A stretch of 64,000 nucleotides of DNA from Amoebidium appalachense (lineage: Eukaryota > Ichthyosporea): NCBI GenBank assembly GCA_963693365.1, contig CAVNZM010000001.1:2480001-2544000 (forward strand). The letters run 5' to 3'. Numbering within the stretch: position 1 is the stretch's first letter; the number at the start of each line of letters is the position of its first letter. The position numbers were made by a program, and so were the translations under genes. Below the pieces are notes generated by a model that worked only from the letters and a program-made list of their open reading frames with translations, ran no database searches and was not told the DNA's origin. Positions 1 through 11,224 of this stretch are shown one piece after another.

Positions 1-4
1 CGAG

Positions 5-77
5 TCCTCCGTGGCGCAATTGGCAGCGCGTTCGGCTGTTAACCGAAAGGTCCCTGGTTCGACCCCAGGCGGGGGAG
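5..77 (+). tRNA. tRNA-Asn (GTT anticodon)
   Basis: A full cloverleaf can be drawn. The acceptor stem pairs 5-11 with 70-76 (one T-G pair). The D arm has a GCGC stem (14-17 with 26-29). The anticodon arm has TTCGG/CCGAA stems around a seven-base loop with GTT at 38-40. The T arm has CCTGG/CCAGG stems around the loop TTCGACC (58-64). Position 77 is the discriminator base and no CCA is encoded. A run of about 20 T residues from 83 is an unusually long RNA polymerase III terminator. There is no intron. If the exon proposed at 143-175 is real, this gene lies inside an intron of the downstream protein gene, on the same strand. Confidence 0.95.
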
Positions 78-142
78 GTTCCTTTTTTTTTTTTTTTTTT
101 TTCCCGCGCATTCTTGTGCGCGGTCTCTTGCTGCTGCTGCAG

Positions 143-595
143 TCGTTTTTCTCGGTGCTTTCCTGTCTGGAAGATGTAAGCCATTCAAGGCAGAATGCTA
201 CATTTGTAGCAGGGCAGCGTAAAAGCAAGTGCACTCCAAGCGTACGCAGTGATGCTCAACACACAAGATCCTTTCATTCGGGCTCCATCAGCTTGCATCG
301 GGCAGCGTTTGCCTGCCGTCCTGCTCTAACGCATCTGCCTGTATTTGCGCTTTGGCCTTACATGGGTGGTATTTGAAAAAGCTCTCAATCTTTCTAACGG
401 ATGTGAATGCCTCTTACACAGGGCCGCGGTGGTATGTACTACATCGGAAACATAGCCACCCCCGGCAATGGCCACGATCTTTCCCTGCTGTCTGCCCTTG
501 TTGTGTGCCACCACCTTGGTGCCCCCTACCCCTTTGCCAAAGACCCCCTGGCTAGAGCTGACTTCGAACGCCTCCGCTCCTTGATGGGCTTGTGA
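143..595 (+). CDS. C-terminal exons of a possible FAD-dependent oxidoreductase (partial)
   Basis: The best-supported part is a terminal exon at 422-595. It follows an acceptor (TTACACAG), reads in phase 0 and ends in TGA. Its product contains YYIGNIATPGNGHDLSLLS, then LGAPYPFA, and ends RLRSLMGL. A glycine-rich segment of this kind near the C-terminus resembles the closing FAD-binding segment of amine-oxidase or phytoene-desaturase-like flavoproteins. That assignment is from memory of the family pattern and is tentative. A 33-nt upstream exon at 143-175 (acceptor CTGCTGCAG, donor GTAAGC, phase 0 on both sides) would add SFFSVLSCLED directly before it. The rest of the gene must lie to the left of the window. 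An AATAAA at 969-974 could be its polyadenylation signal. The exon itself is fairly certain; the family is not. Confidence 0.5.
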
Positions 596-723
596 ATCCC
601 CCCCCCCCTCCCCCCCCCCCCCCCCCCCCCCCCCAGTAGGACATCAGGATGTACATTGCATGTAGGCCTCCCCCCTTCCCCCCTTCCCCCTCCCCCCCCC
701 CCCAATCATACAGTCACATGCTT

Positions 724-779
<56 letters not shown>

Positions 780-968
780 CGCAGCCTCGGGATCAAGGGG
801 CCTGCTGTGGTCATCAATAATATGTATCGATTATTTCGCCTGTAAATAGTGGTCTAGATCTAAAATGTAAAAGTGTTGCAGATTCTAGGATCTATCATGT
901 GCTATACTATACGGTGCGAGTTCTTCAAACGCAATGGGTCTCACGCGTAATTGCACCGTGCTCGCGTT

Positions 969-974
969 AATAAA
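969..974 (+). terminator. AATAAA polyadenylation signal, first protein gene
   Basis: Canonical hexamer 374 nt after the TGA at 593-595. It is the first on this strand after the gene. Confidence 0.4.
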
Positions 975-1427
975 ACATAGAAATCAGTCATTGACCGGCT
1001 TGGAGTAAGCAAGCAGCTGCAGACAGCATCTGTCTGCTCTGGTATTGCAGCTGTGCTGCAAGACTAAGAAACACATTTTCCTTTTTGGTCCCTTTCAGGT
1101 ACGGGCATGTACTGGAAGCATGAATATCATTCACAGTTCGGAACTTTACTGAGATGAAAGTCGTATGTTTCCGAATCCCCCTCCCCTAGGCCTTTTTCTA
1201 GGCATCACAGTATCCGGAATAATGCATGCACAGTCAACCAAAATCACCCTAACATATGTACATATGCATAGTAGAAAGCATTCATTCATGTCACTGCCAT
1301 CACAACATCGTGTTTCTGAAAAAATAACTGCCCGACGTGTCCTTGATCAATATAGACACCACATACCAAGAGTATTCTACTGATGTTGCCAGTAATCGAC
1401 TCTCCAATACATTTCAAAGCCATCAGC

Positions 1428-1493
1428 GATAGAGAGGTCGAAACCCCCTAGGGGGGATAGGGTGGCACTTATGGGGGTTTCGACCTCTCTATC
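1428..1493. repeat. Perfect 21-bp inverted repeat with a 24-nt loop
   Basis: The left arm is 1428-1448 and the right arm 1473-1493. The arms are exact reverse complements (GATAGAGAGGTCGAAACCCC plus one C) and the loop is 1449-1472. The pairing stops abruptly on both sides. It lies in the spacer downstream of the first protein gene. It could be a foldback element, a small-RNA hairpin or a cruciform-forming site; the sequence does not decide. Confidence 0.85.
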
Positions 1494-2199
1494 CGTGGCG
1501 GGAAAAGAGATCAAGAAAACATTCACTCAGTCAAAAGGCCCGCATCGCTAACCAGAGATTCCATAACCCCATATAATTGCCGTTGTTCCCTTCCAGCATT
1601 TGGCTCTTCCACCTATTTACAGACCCTGGGAGCGCAGTAGGATCAACCGGGGCACACTCCCTGTAAGGGAAAAGTATGCAAGTTAGCCAGCAGCCAGCAT
1701 CCTCTCTCCAGCACTCTCTACAAGTGTAACCAAGAACACAGCACTATTAGGGCTATCTAACCACCCCCCCCCCCCCCCCCCCCCCTTCTCCCCTCCCCTC
1801 CCCCCCAACCACCACCGCCACCACACCAAAAAAAAAAAACAAAAAAAAAACTCACAATATATGATGTTCTTACCTGCTCGATCATACCCCCTTCCCCCCC
1901 CCCCTCCCCCCCTCCCCCTCCCTCCCCCCACCACCACACACACACACCACACACACACACACAAACACACGATGTCACATACACACTCCCCGCTCCCCCC
2001 TCCCCCTCCACTCCCCCCGGGCACCCCAACCCACCCACCCCACCCAGTCCTCGCAGTGGCGAGGGGAGGGAGGGGAGGGGCATAAAAACTGTGACACACT
2101 ACGAATAAAAGGTGAACAAAGAACAACATGGCACGCAAGAATAAACTTGAGAGAATGTACATAATAGCTGGCAGTGCCCTGCTCAATCAGGCGATACCC

Positions 2200-2232
<33 letters not shown>

Positions 2233-2477
2233 ATGCAGTACACAGTACGAAGTTCGAATACACGACAAACAACGTAAGGCACACCCACAAAGCATTCAAC
2301 AAAAATGAAGCCCACCTCAGGCGCGGAGAGGGGGAGAGAGGGGGGGGGGGGGGGGGGGGGGTTGGATGCGGCATAAATACGAACTATACGTTCATAACGG
2401 ACAACACAAGGTAGAGTGCCAAACACAGATAAAGAGGATGCATAATAAGCAGAGCCCTTCCTCAGGGAGGGCTCACG

Positions 2478-4152
2478 TTATCCACCGTACCCGAGTTTCG
2501 GCCCATTCACTTCCGGGAGGAAAAGGGGGGGGGGGGGGGGCGGGGGGCACAATATGGTATCCGAGTACGTTGTGGGACACTCAAATCTAGGAGGAATTCA
2601 GCCCTGATGTTGCTTCATGTGAAAGTGAACGTCTTATGTACCCGTGTTGTCTTCATCAGAGACAAGCAGTGACATTAATATGTGCAAGTGCGGGAGGGGC
2701 GGTAAGGAGGGGAAGTGGGGGGAAGGGGGGAGGGGGGGAGCTCTAACCTCGTGCAAAGCGAATCTCGTCCTGCATTGCCGATCGGATCTTGTTCTTGTCT
2801 GCATCCTCCTTGTGATGGTCAAGCAGCTCTCGGTGCCCGTCTGCCATGAACACTGACATGAGGCCCCATTGCCTTAAATAACCCCCCCTTCCCTAATGCT
2901 TACCCCCCGCCCTCCCCCCCCCCCTTCCCCCCCCCCCCCCCCAAACCATACACACCCTTAAAAAAAGGAACATGGCAAAGAAAAAGACAAAAACAAACTG
3001 TGCACACTCTTAGTAAAACACACAACACAACACTCAATAAACCTCTTTTCACTCAGGCACAGTGTGTTGAGTGTGGTGTGTCGGTGGGTGAGTGGGTGGG
3101 TGGGTAGGGGGGTGGGGGGATGGGGGGGTGGGCGGTGGGGGTGGGGGGGAGGGGTGGCGGTGGCGGGGGGGGAGGGGGGGGATCAACACAGACGCTCAGT
3201 AAACCTCTTTTCACTCAGGCTCGCATATATACGAAAACCTGTCGCTTAGAGCCAGGTCTACTCACTTCAGCAACTAAGGTTATGAATAGTGGGAAAATGG
3301 AACAACCATATCTTCTGCCCCTCCACCCCCGTTCCCCATTTTCAAATCCCACCACCCCAACCGTTCCGAACCGACACACACACCACACGCAAACAACAAT
3401 ACTACAACACTGTTCCTGCACAGTACCATGCCCAGTACCAAATACGGTCACCAAACCACTCCACCCTCGTGCCTCATCCTCATGCGCCCCAGCCACTGCA
3501 TCAAAGGAGAAAAAAGAGTGGTAAAGCAGGGGCAGGAGGCACGGTACAACAGAAAAATGCAAGGCTAGGAGATAATTTGGGGGGGGGGGGGGGGGGGGGG
3601 GGAGGGGGGGGGGGGGAGGGGGGGGGGGGGGGGGGGGTGCTAGAAGGATCAACAGGGGCACGGGGAGAACAATGGAAAGAGGCAATGAGACCTACCCAGA
3701 AAAACTCCAAGCAGTGCTATCGTCTCGTTTATGAGCTCGGGATCACGCAAAGACTGTGCCTGTGAGACCTTCGGCCTGCGGGGATAGATTGTCAGACGTG
3801 TAAACGAAGTTTTAAAGCCAAAGCGAAAAATGAAAAGACAGTGTAAGGCATAAAAGGAAGAAAGCCTTGGGATATTGGGGAATGGAGAAGATAAAGCAAT
3901 AATTCTGGGTGTGATCACGGCATCAAGAAGCCTTAAGTGCACAAAAGACCCACATGCACAAGTAAATAACTCCCACATGAAAAAAACTCTGAGGCTCGGT
4001 CATATTTGGCGGGGCGGTGAAGGCCGGGGAAGGGGGCAGCCGGGAGGGGGAGGGGGGCGGGCGCGGGGGGGGGGGGGGGGGGGGGGGATGGGGAGGGGGA
4101 GAGGGAGAGGGAGGGGGTTGGGGGGAGGGGGGGGGGGGGGGGGGGAGGGGGG

Positions 4153-4216
<64 letters not shown>

Positions 4217-4238
4217 GAGACGAAAGAGGGAGACAGAA

Positions 4239-4316
<78 letters not shown>

Positions 4317-4792
4317 CACGCGCGCGCGTTTTTTTTTGGTGTGTGTGTGTGTGTGCGTGTGTGTGTGTTCGTGTGTGTGTGTGTGGCAGGGGGGGAGGGG
4401 CGGGGGGCGGGGGGGGGGGTTAGAGGTGCAAGTCGTGGTGGTGTTGGAGGCCAGGCAGGTACTGTTGGTAAATGTGGTTGGGGTAGGGGGAGAAGGAGGG
4501 AAGGGGGGGGGCGGAGCGGGGAGGGGGGGGGGGGGGGGGGGGGGGGGGAAGGGTGGAGGGGGGGGGGGGGGGGGGGGGAGAAGGGGGGGGTTGTAAAATG
4601 GGCTAACCTTGCAGCTTCAACCAGTGTCTTTAGACGCTCAACCTCCCCCATCCACTCTGCTTCTTTCTGCAACACAGACGGTGTGGCAGACAGTTGCCTT
4701 CTGAGACCATCGGTCAGGGTGTTGGCTTGTGGCCTCGCAGCTATGCTGCTTGCTGCTTGGCGAACAGACTGGCGCACAAGTGAGCTTGCCAT
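2478..4792 (-). CDS. Small protein with predicted mitochondrial targeting peptide, family unknown
   Basis: Four exons join in phase on the minus strand: 4608-4792, 3696-3775, 2748-2840 and 2478-2509, 390 nt in all, coding 129 residues. The first exon begins [20 protein letters not shown] and continues with many Arg, Ser and Ala and almost no acidic residues for about 40 positions, as expected of a mitochondrial presequence. The mature part is helical and charged: [20 protein letters not shown], then [18 protein letters not shown] and [10 protein letters not shown], ending KLGYGG. I do not recognise the family. Junctions 1-2 and 2-3 are strong (donors GTTAGC and GTAGGT; acceptor CCCCGCAG for exon 2). 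Exon 3 could instead start at 2852, adding four residues. The short last exon uses a weaker acceptor and is the least certain part. The start faces the MOB2-like gene across 1.7 kb. Confidence 0.6.
4154..4310. repeat. Compound microsatellite (GA)n followed by (TG)n, ending in (CG)n
   Basis: A (GA)n tract of about 58 bases (4154-4212) lies close to a (TG)n tract from about 4241, which runs into alternating CG/CA at 4311-4328. It sits in the first intron of the small mitochondrial-protein gene. The purine-only half can form triplex DNA and the TG/CG half Z-DNA. Open frames across it are repeat translations. Confidence 0.9.
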
Positions 4793-5618
4793 AGCTGGAA
4801 AGGGCTAAAGGCGAAACTCGGGGTTGTGGAGTGTAGTAGAATAACCGTGTTAACGTTGGGAGGGCGACGTGGACGTGTTGGCAGTAGTGGCAGGTCATGG
4901 TTCCGGTCACAGGTTTTTCGCACCCTGAACCGGGCCATGCGCTCTGGTCTTCGCCCGCATTGATTGGTTATGAACATACCCCCTTACGTAAGAACCGTGT
5001 TGAGTGTCGTTGAAATTGCCAACACAGAAGAAGCCTGATTCTCAAGGCCCGCGGTTTGAGAAACTCTGAGGCCTGCGGGTTAGGAAAAGGCGGGGTAACA
5101 TACAGTTCGAGGGGTAGAGCGAGGCTCTTCTTCAAGTTGAATGGATGTATAGACTGCTTGAATAACAACCACACATAGTGATAGGGCTGTAGAGCCGCTC
5201 GAAAGAATATAGAAACTCTCTGCTTAGTCAAGTAGCACTGTAAGAAAAGATCGTTTGCATCCTCCTTCATACTCAGATCGTTTGCATCCTCCTTCATACT
5301 CATCTTTGTGGACACTACTGCAGCACACAGATGGTCATCAGCCCCTTGCAAGCAGGAAAATGGATTGGTTAATGGGGTATGCTCCCCAACATCCTTCCCC
5401 TCTTCAACACACACACGCACGCGCACAAGCACACAAGCACATAAACACACACGCGCACACAAAAGCACACGCACGCACACACACGCCCGTATCCAGACAC
5501 CTACTGTCACACGCACACACACGCGCACACACGCATGCAGAAAGACAAACACTCACACTCATTCACAAGCACGCCGTATTGTCACACACACACCTACACA
5601 CACACACACACACACTCA

Positions 5619-5689
<71 letters not shown>

Positions 5690-6506
5690 TATCCAGACGC
5701 AGTCCTTTACGCACGAACACTTACACACCCATTCATACACACGTGTGTGTTGCACTCGCACGCACACACACGCACGCGCGCACGCGGGCGCGCACACATA
5801 CACACATACACACGCACACACAGATGCACACACACACACGCACACATGCACACACACGCTCCCCGTTTACTGAGTAACAAGATTCATGCACAGATACACT
5901 CACACCCTCCCGTTCGCCTGCACACCCACGCACAAACACGTCAGTGCATGCAAAGACGTGCACAAACATTTTTGCTTGCTGTAAATAATCTGCTGCCTTT
6001 TGTTGAGCAACTGTGACTATACACAAGGACACGCACACATGCTATGCACACACACACGTAGGGAGTGGGAAGGGGGGAGGCAGGGTGGGGGGAGGGATGG
6101 GGGGGGAAGAGCATATGACGCTCATGTCAGAACGTAGAACACACAATCGCTTGCAATGACATATGCATGTGCACACACGAGTACAGGTAGAGGCCCCTCA
6201 GATGCATGTGAATGCTTGGATGACTCGTACTTTAACTTTAACAAGTGGAATAAAGCAGAGAGAGAGAGAGAGAAAGAGAGGGGGGGGGGGGAGGGAAAAG
6301 GGAGGAGAAGGAGAGGGTGTGTGTGTGTGTGCGTGCGTGCGTGCGTGTGTGTGTGTTGTGAGCGAGAGAAGGGAGAATTGGTGCTCGTGCGCTTACATAT
6401 AAGACTTGGACGTAAGACTTCGAATGTGCAGGAAGGCACAACAGTGACCACGAACACGCCAAAGTTCTGGCTATCTGTGGTTCCCCCATTCCCTTCCTCC
6501 GCCCTC
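4793..6506. other. Divergent intergenic region between the mitochondrial-protein gene and the MOB2-like gene
   Basis: The two start codons face away from each other, so promoters of both genes should lie here. I see no clear TATA box. Contents: a duplicated 27-bp unit (5248-5301), a long CA-rich tract (about 5405-5870) with a pure (CA)n core near 5628-5687, then scattered GA-rich and GT-rich runs near 6257-6360. No coding sequence is supported. Confidence 0.6.
5248..5301. repeat. Two identical 27-bp tandem copies
   Basis: The unit starting AGATCGTTTGCATCCTCC occupies 5248-5274 and is repeated exactly at 5275-5301. It lies within the presumed divergent promoter region. Confidence 0.9.
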
Positions 6507-7550
6507 ATGTCTCGCCTGTACGTGTGTCACTGTTAACTTTTGGCACGAGTAGTGTTTGGCAATTAGCGCGTGATGCTGTTGTAATTATCGGCTGTCCCTC
6601 TCTCTCTCTGTTCCCCCCCCCCCTCCCCCCCCCCCCCCCCCCCCCCGCTCCCCACACTTCCCCCCCAGGCACATACACACTCACACGCACACCCACATTG
6701 ATATATACCCATGCGATTCTCTTCCTTTCAAAGCACGGAGACTCTCCCGTCCCCCTCGCTCTTTCCCTCCCTTGCTCTCTCCTCCCTCCTTCCATCTTTC
6801 CCTCGCTCCCTCCCTCTCCGTCTCCCTCCTCTCTCCCCCTTCCACTCTCTCTTGATCTCCGTCCTGAGCCTCTACCTGTTCTATCCAACACACAGACACA
6901 CAGACACACAGACACACACATGTATGTGCGCCCCTCTCTTGCACGAAACACCCTACCCAGATAGAGACGTACAGTTTTTTTCCCTACACATGTAGACATG
7001 CACAATATTCCACACTTACCCCCCCCTTTCCCTTCATTCCTCCCTCCTCCCTCTTCCCGTGCCCGCCCTCCCCCCTCCCCCCCTAGACCTATTCCTTCAT
7101 TACTTTTTCTCCTTTCCTCTGTCCTGTCCAAATCTTCATACTAACATGCCCCCCCCCCCCCCCCCCTCCCTTAACAGGAAAAACAAGGCGAAAAAGCCCA
7201 CAGAAAATGTCAAGCAGCCATGGTTGGAGCAGCCAAACATCGATGCCAAGATCTTCAAGTGCAGGTGGAAGGAGGTGTGCCAGACACCACCGGGGGTGCC
7301 TTTAACGGAATGGCTGGCTTCAAATAGTAAGGGCACCCATATGTGTTAAAGAAATGGGGGTTGCAAGTATTTTACCTCATCTGATTTTGGCCCTACAGAA
7401 GCATAGTACATAGAGATTCATGTAGGTAGTGATGAAGTGGCAAATTGGATGTGTAGGGGTTTGGGAGAATGCATGCACACTGGCTGAGCGTGCGCACACA
7501 TGGGGGCGCGGGCGCGCGCACACACGCGCGCGCACACACACACACACCCA

Positions 7551-7588
<38 letters not shown>

Positions 7589-9811
7589 CCTTCCGTGTGC
7601 ATGGCTTCTGTGCTCAGACTTGACCATCGCTGTGTGCACCCATGCACCTGCACAGCATTCACGTGGCCTGGACAGACCGAAGGGGGGGGGGGGAGGGGGG
7701 GAGGGGGGGGAGGGGGAGGAACAAACAGAAATGAGAAATTTCATTTATTTAGTCACATTGTTTATTGTTTATTTTCTTCATTAGTTCATTTGGGGAAGGG
7801 GAGGAGAGGGGGGGAGTCTTTGAGAAGGGAGGTGGTAGTGGGGTAGAGGGGTTAGTCATCATGTTTATGGATCTGCAGTTTTCTGCCTCCTGCCTAGAAC
7901 CGACAAAACCTCAAACCGCACTCTTCGGGATGGGCTGGTTGAAAGGATAAGGAGGGTTGGAGGACAAGGGCAGGCGGGAGAGGGGGGCCCGAGGGGGGGG
8001 GGAGGGGGGGGGGGGAGGGGGGGGGGGACTTTAAAAGGCGCCATTTCAGAGAGGAGCATACACAAAGAGTATGTACCGGAGGGATGGTTATGATAAGGCA
8101 CCACAGCATGAAGTAGAAATCGAAAACTGGTTAGCATATATGCCAAGAAGAATACACACAGGGAGAGGGGAGGGGGGGGAGGAGGTAAAGGTATGTGTAA
8201 CAGAGGAATCAATGAAATGGAGCGAGTATGGTCCCCATATGCTTCAACAGTACGTCTCTTCTAGCTGATAACATCATTATCCCTCTGGTTTGCACGCTAT
8301 CTGACTGCCTGGCCACAGCGCGGCCGTTCTTCCACAACCTATCGCAGGTCTATGCATCACTGGCCGACTACTGCACCGTGTCCACATGCCCAACAATGAT
8401 GGCCGGCCCAAAGTATGCCCCCCTCCCCCCTCCCTTGCATACATCCCCGCCTCTCCCCAGGCATATATCCCCCCCCCCCCCCCCCCCCCCATGGGCTTTG
8501 CTTATTATGCATACTCTTTATGTATGGCTTGCATTCTGCATCGTGTTATCCGTTTGTTCTTGTGTACTTCGTACTTTTTGACTCATTCAAACCCCCCCCC
8601 CCCCCCCGGAGCATACATGCTTCCCTCCCGGCGTATACAGGTACGTAGAGATGGGGAAAATAATTGACAAGGAATTTTAGTACAAATGGGGGAGGAGGGG
8701 GCGTGGCGTCTTCAGGTGCAATGTGTAAGGGACTGGCGTCTGTAGTTGTATGAGGGATGGAGGAAGATGGGTAGCAAGGGATTTTAATACAAATTTAGAG
8801 GGAGGGGGCGTGGCGTCTTCAGGTACAAAAGGGAGGGGGCGTGGCGTCTACAGGTGCATAAGAGATGGGGAAAATAGTTCCTTAGAAATTTTAGTACAAA
8901 TAGAGAAAGAGGGGGTGTGGCTTTTTCAGGTACAAAAGGGGAGGGGGCGTGGCTTCTACAGGTACATGGGATGATCCTATAGGGGGGGCACCTGGGTCGT
9001 CTCTACTCTTACTCTAAAGGGGGGGGAGGGGGCGTCAGGTCTGTTCTACTTTTATTCTAAGTAACTGTCGGGATATAAGATGATAATTTATTTAATTCCT
9101 AGATCCAGAATCCCCCCCCCCCCCCCCCCCCCCCTCCCCCCCCCCTTCCCCCGATTCCCGTTCCCGAGCTGGAAGGGCCGACTCTTGGCAAAACCATGAG
9201 GGGCGCGAGTTGAGTTTCATGCAAGAGGTGAATGGGTCAGAGCCCGGGTTAAATGGATGACTAAAGCCCCCTGAGAATGGGAGCTGGTTATGCTGCATAT
9301 TTTGAGTGTTTTTCCCTTTTTTTTTCCCTTCTTTTTTTCCTCTCTTTTTTTTATTTTTTCCTTTTTTGGTGTTGTTGTATATCCACATTACTTCACCCTG
9401 TATCAATCTGTGGTTCATATTGTATACAGCATTCTACACCCCTCCCAACCCTGCTCGTTCTCCCCCCCCCTAAAACCCCCAAACCCCCAAGCCCTCACCC
9501 ATCCTCCCCTCCCCCCTCCCCCCCCAACCCAGCCAACCCTAAACATGCGTTCTTCATCTGACCCCTTTCTCCCCCTCCCCCTCCCCCCCCCCCCCCCCCC
9601 CCCCCCCCCCACCACCACCACCACCAACCCCACCCCTCCCCCTCCCCAAACCAACGACACAGAACGGAGTACCAGTGGGTGGACGAAAAGGGCAAGAAGA
9701 TCAAGGGGCTGAGTGCGCCGCAGTACATCGACTATGTGCTGAGCTACTGCCAGGCCACCCTCGATGACGAGGCCGTGTTCCCTACACGCCTAGGTCCGCA
9801 CTCTACCCTTC

Positions 9812-9849
<38 letters not shown>

Positions 9850-11224
9850 CCCCACCCATCCCTTCCTCCTCCTCCTCACCCCCAAAAACACACACCCACA
9901 CATAGACGGAGACTCACACACTCCTCACCCTTAAAAAAAAAAGAAAGAAAGAAAGAAAAGGAAGAATGTGGGAGAAAGGAAGGGGAGACAAGGAAAGAGA
10001 GAAACGAATGAATGAGTGAATGAAAGAACAGAGAAGAACGTATGGATGAAGAGGAAGAAAGAAGAATGAGCAAAGGAAAAGGAAAGGGAGAATGGGTCAT
10101 GCACACGAAAGCAAGAGGATGTTGAGGCGGTTGCTTGAGTGCACTTACTGTAGATAGAGATGTACACACACACGCACAAACACACACATCACTGTGCCCA
10201 TACATACAAATGCAACCACGCATACATACGCACAAACACACACACACGTATATATACATACAAGCACACACAATTCAAAACGGACATATTCCTGTGTTCA
10301 TACATTCAGATGTGCACACAAACATGAACACACACATCCTGTTTCTATACATTTAAGAGTGCACACACACACGAGAGCACACACACACACACACACATCC
10401 AGAAGTGAACACATGCATGTTAGTAACATTCAGAGCATGCGCCTGCAAGAACCAATGTGTAGGCACTTGAGACACAGGGTTTGCACTATGGCACTTACTG
10501 TAGATTGCCATAACCCCCCCACCCGGTGTGCATACATGCATGTACGTGCGCCTATGCTCGGAGCTGTTGTGTTTCTCCTGGCCAATGCTCGACTTGACGC
10601 TTAGCCCCCCTCTCTAGTAATCAGCTCTTTCCTTCCTCCCCCCCCCCCCCCCCCCCCCATCATCACCACCCCTCTGTTTTCCTTTGATCCCTTTTTTTTT
10701 CGCTCGCCCACACATGCTGTGTCGGTTCTCTCAGACATTTTTATCCCCCCCCCCCCCCCCCCCCCTTCCCCCCCCCCTCTCCCCTTCCCCTCCGCCCTCC
10801 TTCCCTCCATCATCCCCCCCCGACCCCCCTTCCCCCCGCCCCTCCCCTCCCGTCCCCCCCTCCTCCCCTGCCCGGATCCAAATGTCCTCTACTTGTGTTG
10901 CATACTTTGTGCGCGTTGCCTTTTTGCATTGTATGTGTCCTGTGTCCTGTGCACAGAACTCTAACCCCTCCCCACTTTCCCACAGACATGGCATTTCCAC
11001 GTGATTTTATGGTCACGTGCCGCAAGATGTACCGCCTGCTCCTACACGTGTTTGCGCACCTTTACCACCACCACTTCTCCACCCTCCTGCAGCTCGGGTT
11101 GGTGCCCCACCTCAACACCCTCTTCACCCATTTTGTGTTTTTCGTCACCGAACACAGCCTGGTGGACCCCAAGGAGATGGCACCTATGGCCGAAATGTCA
11201 AAATATCTCCTCGAGGCAAAATAG
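6507..11224 (+). CDS. MOB2: MOB kinase activator, MOB2-like
   Basis: Five exons (6507-6517, 7178-7326, 8319-8412, 9663-9793, 10986-11224) give 624 nt and 207 residues, with every junction in phase. MOB proteins are adaptors that bind and activate NDR/LATS-type kinases in polarity and mitotic-exit signalling. Family features seen: EWLASNT (48-54); the zinc-site cysteines Cys72 and Cys77 in YCTVSTC; QWVDEKGKKIK followed by SAPQYIDYV (102-110); DDEAVFPTR (119-127); and the zinc-site histidines His153 and His158 in AHLYHHHF; then HLNTLFTHF. EWLASNT and the DEKGKKIK segment fit MOB2 better than MOB1. Length is normal for the family. The 11-nt first exon (ATG, donor GTACGT) is inferred from phase and is the weakest part. 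Exon 3 has an alternative upstream acceptor at 8265 that would insert 18 non-conserved residues. AATAAA lies at 11985-11990. Confidence 0.9.
8491..8592 (+). repeat. Dispersed 100-bp element flanked by poly-C (copy 1)
   Basis: This segment in MOB2-like intron 3 begins ATGGGCTTTGCTTATTATGC and ends in ACTCATTCAAACC, directly bounded by poly-C runs on both sides. Its reverse complement occurs at 63084-63184 with only two mismatches. The part around GTACTTCGT also recurs in shorter or diverged form near 26151, 35093 and 2232-2470. It has no coding potential. Confidence 0.85.
8646..8966 (+). repeat. Minisatellite, three units of about 108 bp, in a MOB2-like intron
   Basis: Three imperfect copies start near 8646, 8750 and 8859. 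Each has GAGATGGGGAAAATA or a variant, then ATTTTAGTACAAAT, then GAGGGGGCGTGGCGTCTTCA and a shorter internal echo of the last block (GTCTACAGGT). The copies are degenerate, so the array is not recent. It lies in intron 3 and does not touch splice sites. Confidence 0.85.

Larger units (their letters stand above)
596..2477. other. Spacer between convergent genes: homopolymers, (CA)n, hairpin and degraded repeats
   Basis: No gene is seen. The stretch holds a poly-C run (600-634), a (CA)n microsatellite (about 725-775), an AATAAA at 969-974, a 21-bp perfect inverted repeat (1428-1493), and C-rich and CA-rich tracts from 1760 to 2050. Two diverged copies of the dispersed poly-C-associated element lie at about 2232-2340 and 2366-2470. 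The long frames here encode only Pro, Gly and His-Thr runs. Confidence 0.7.

Noticed and set aside
3875-4808. Long plus- and minus-strand frames coding poly-Gly, poly-Pro, Glu-Arg and Cys-Val runs
   Set aside because: They are translations of poly-G, (GA)n and (TG)n in an intron. Only the 4608-4792 minus-strand part is coding.
5255-6016. 253-codon His-Thr-rich frame
   Set aside because: It is a translation of (CA)n-rich DNA in a divergent promoter region, with no splice structure or family motif.
8265-8318. Use of the upstream acceptor for MOB2-like exon 3
   Set aside because: It keeps frame but inserts 18 residues between EWLASNT and RPFFHNLSQ, where the family has none. The acceptor at 8317-8318 gives a normal alignment.
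9460-9500. C-rich telomere-like string (CCCCCTAAAACCCCCAAACC)
   Set aside because: The unit is not repeated regularly and lies in a MOB2-like intron among other C runs.
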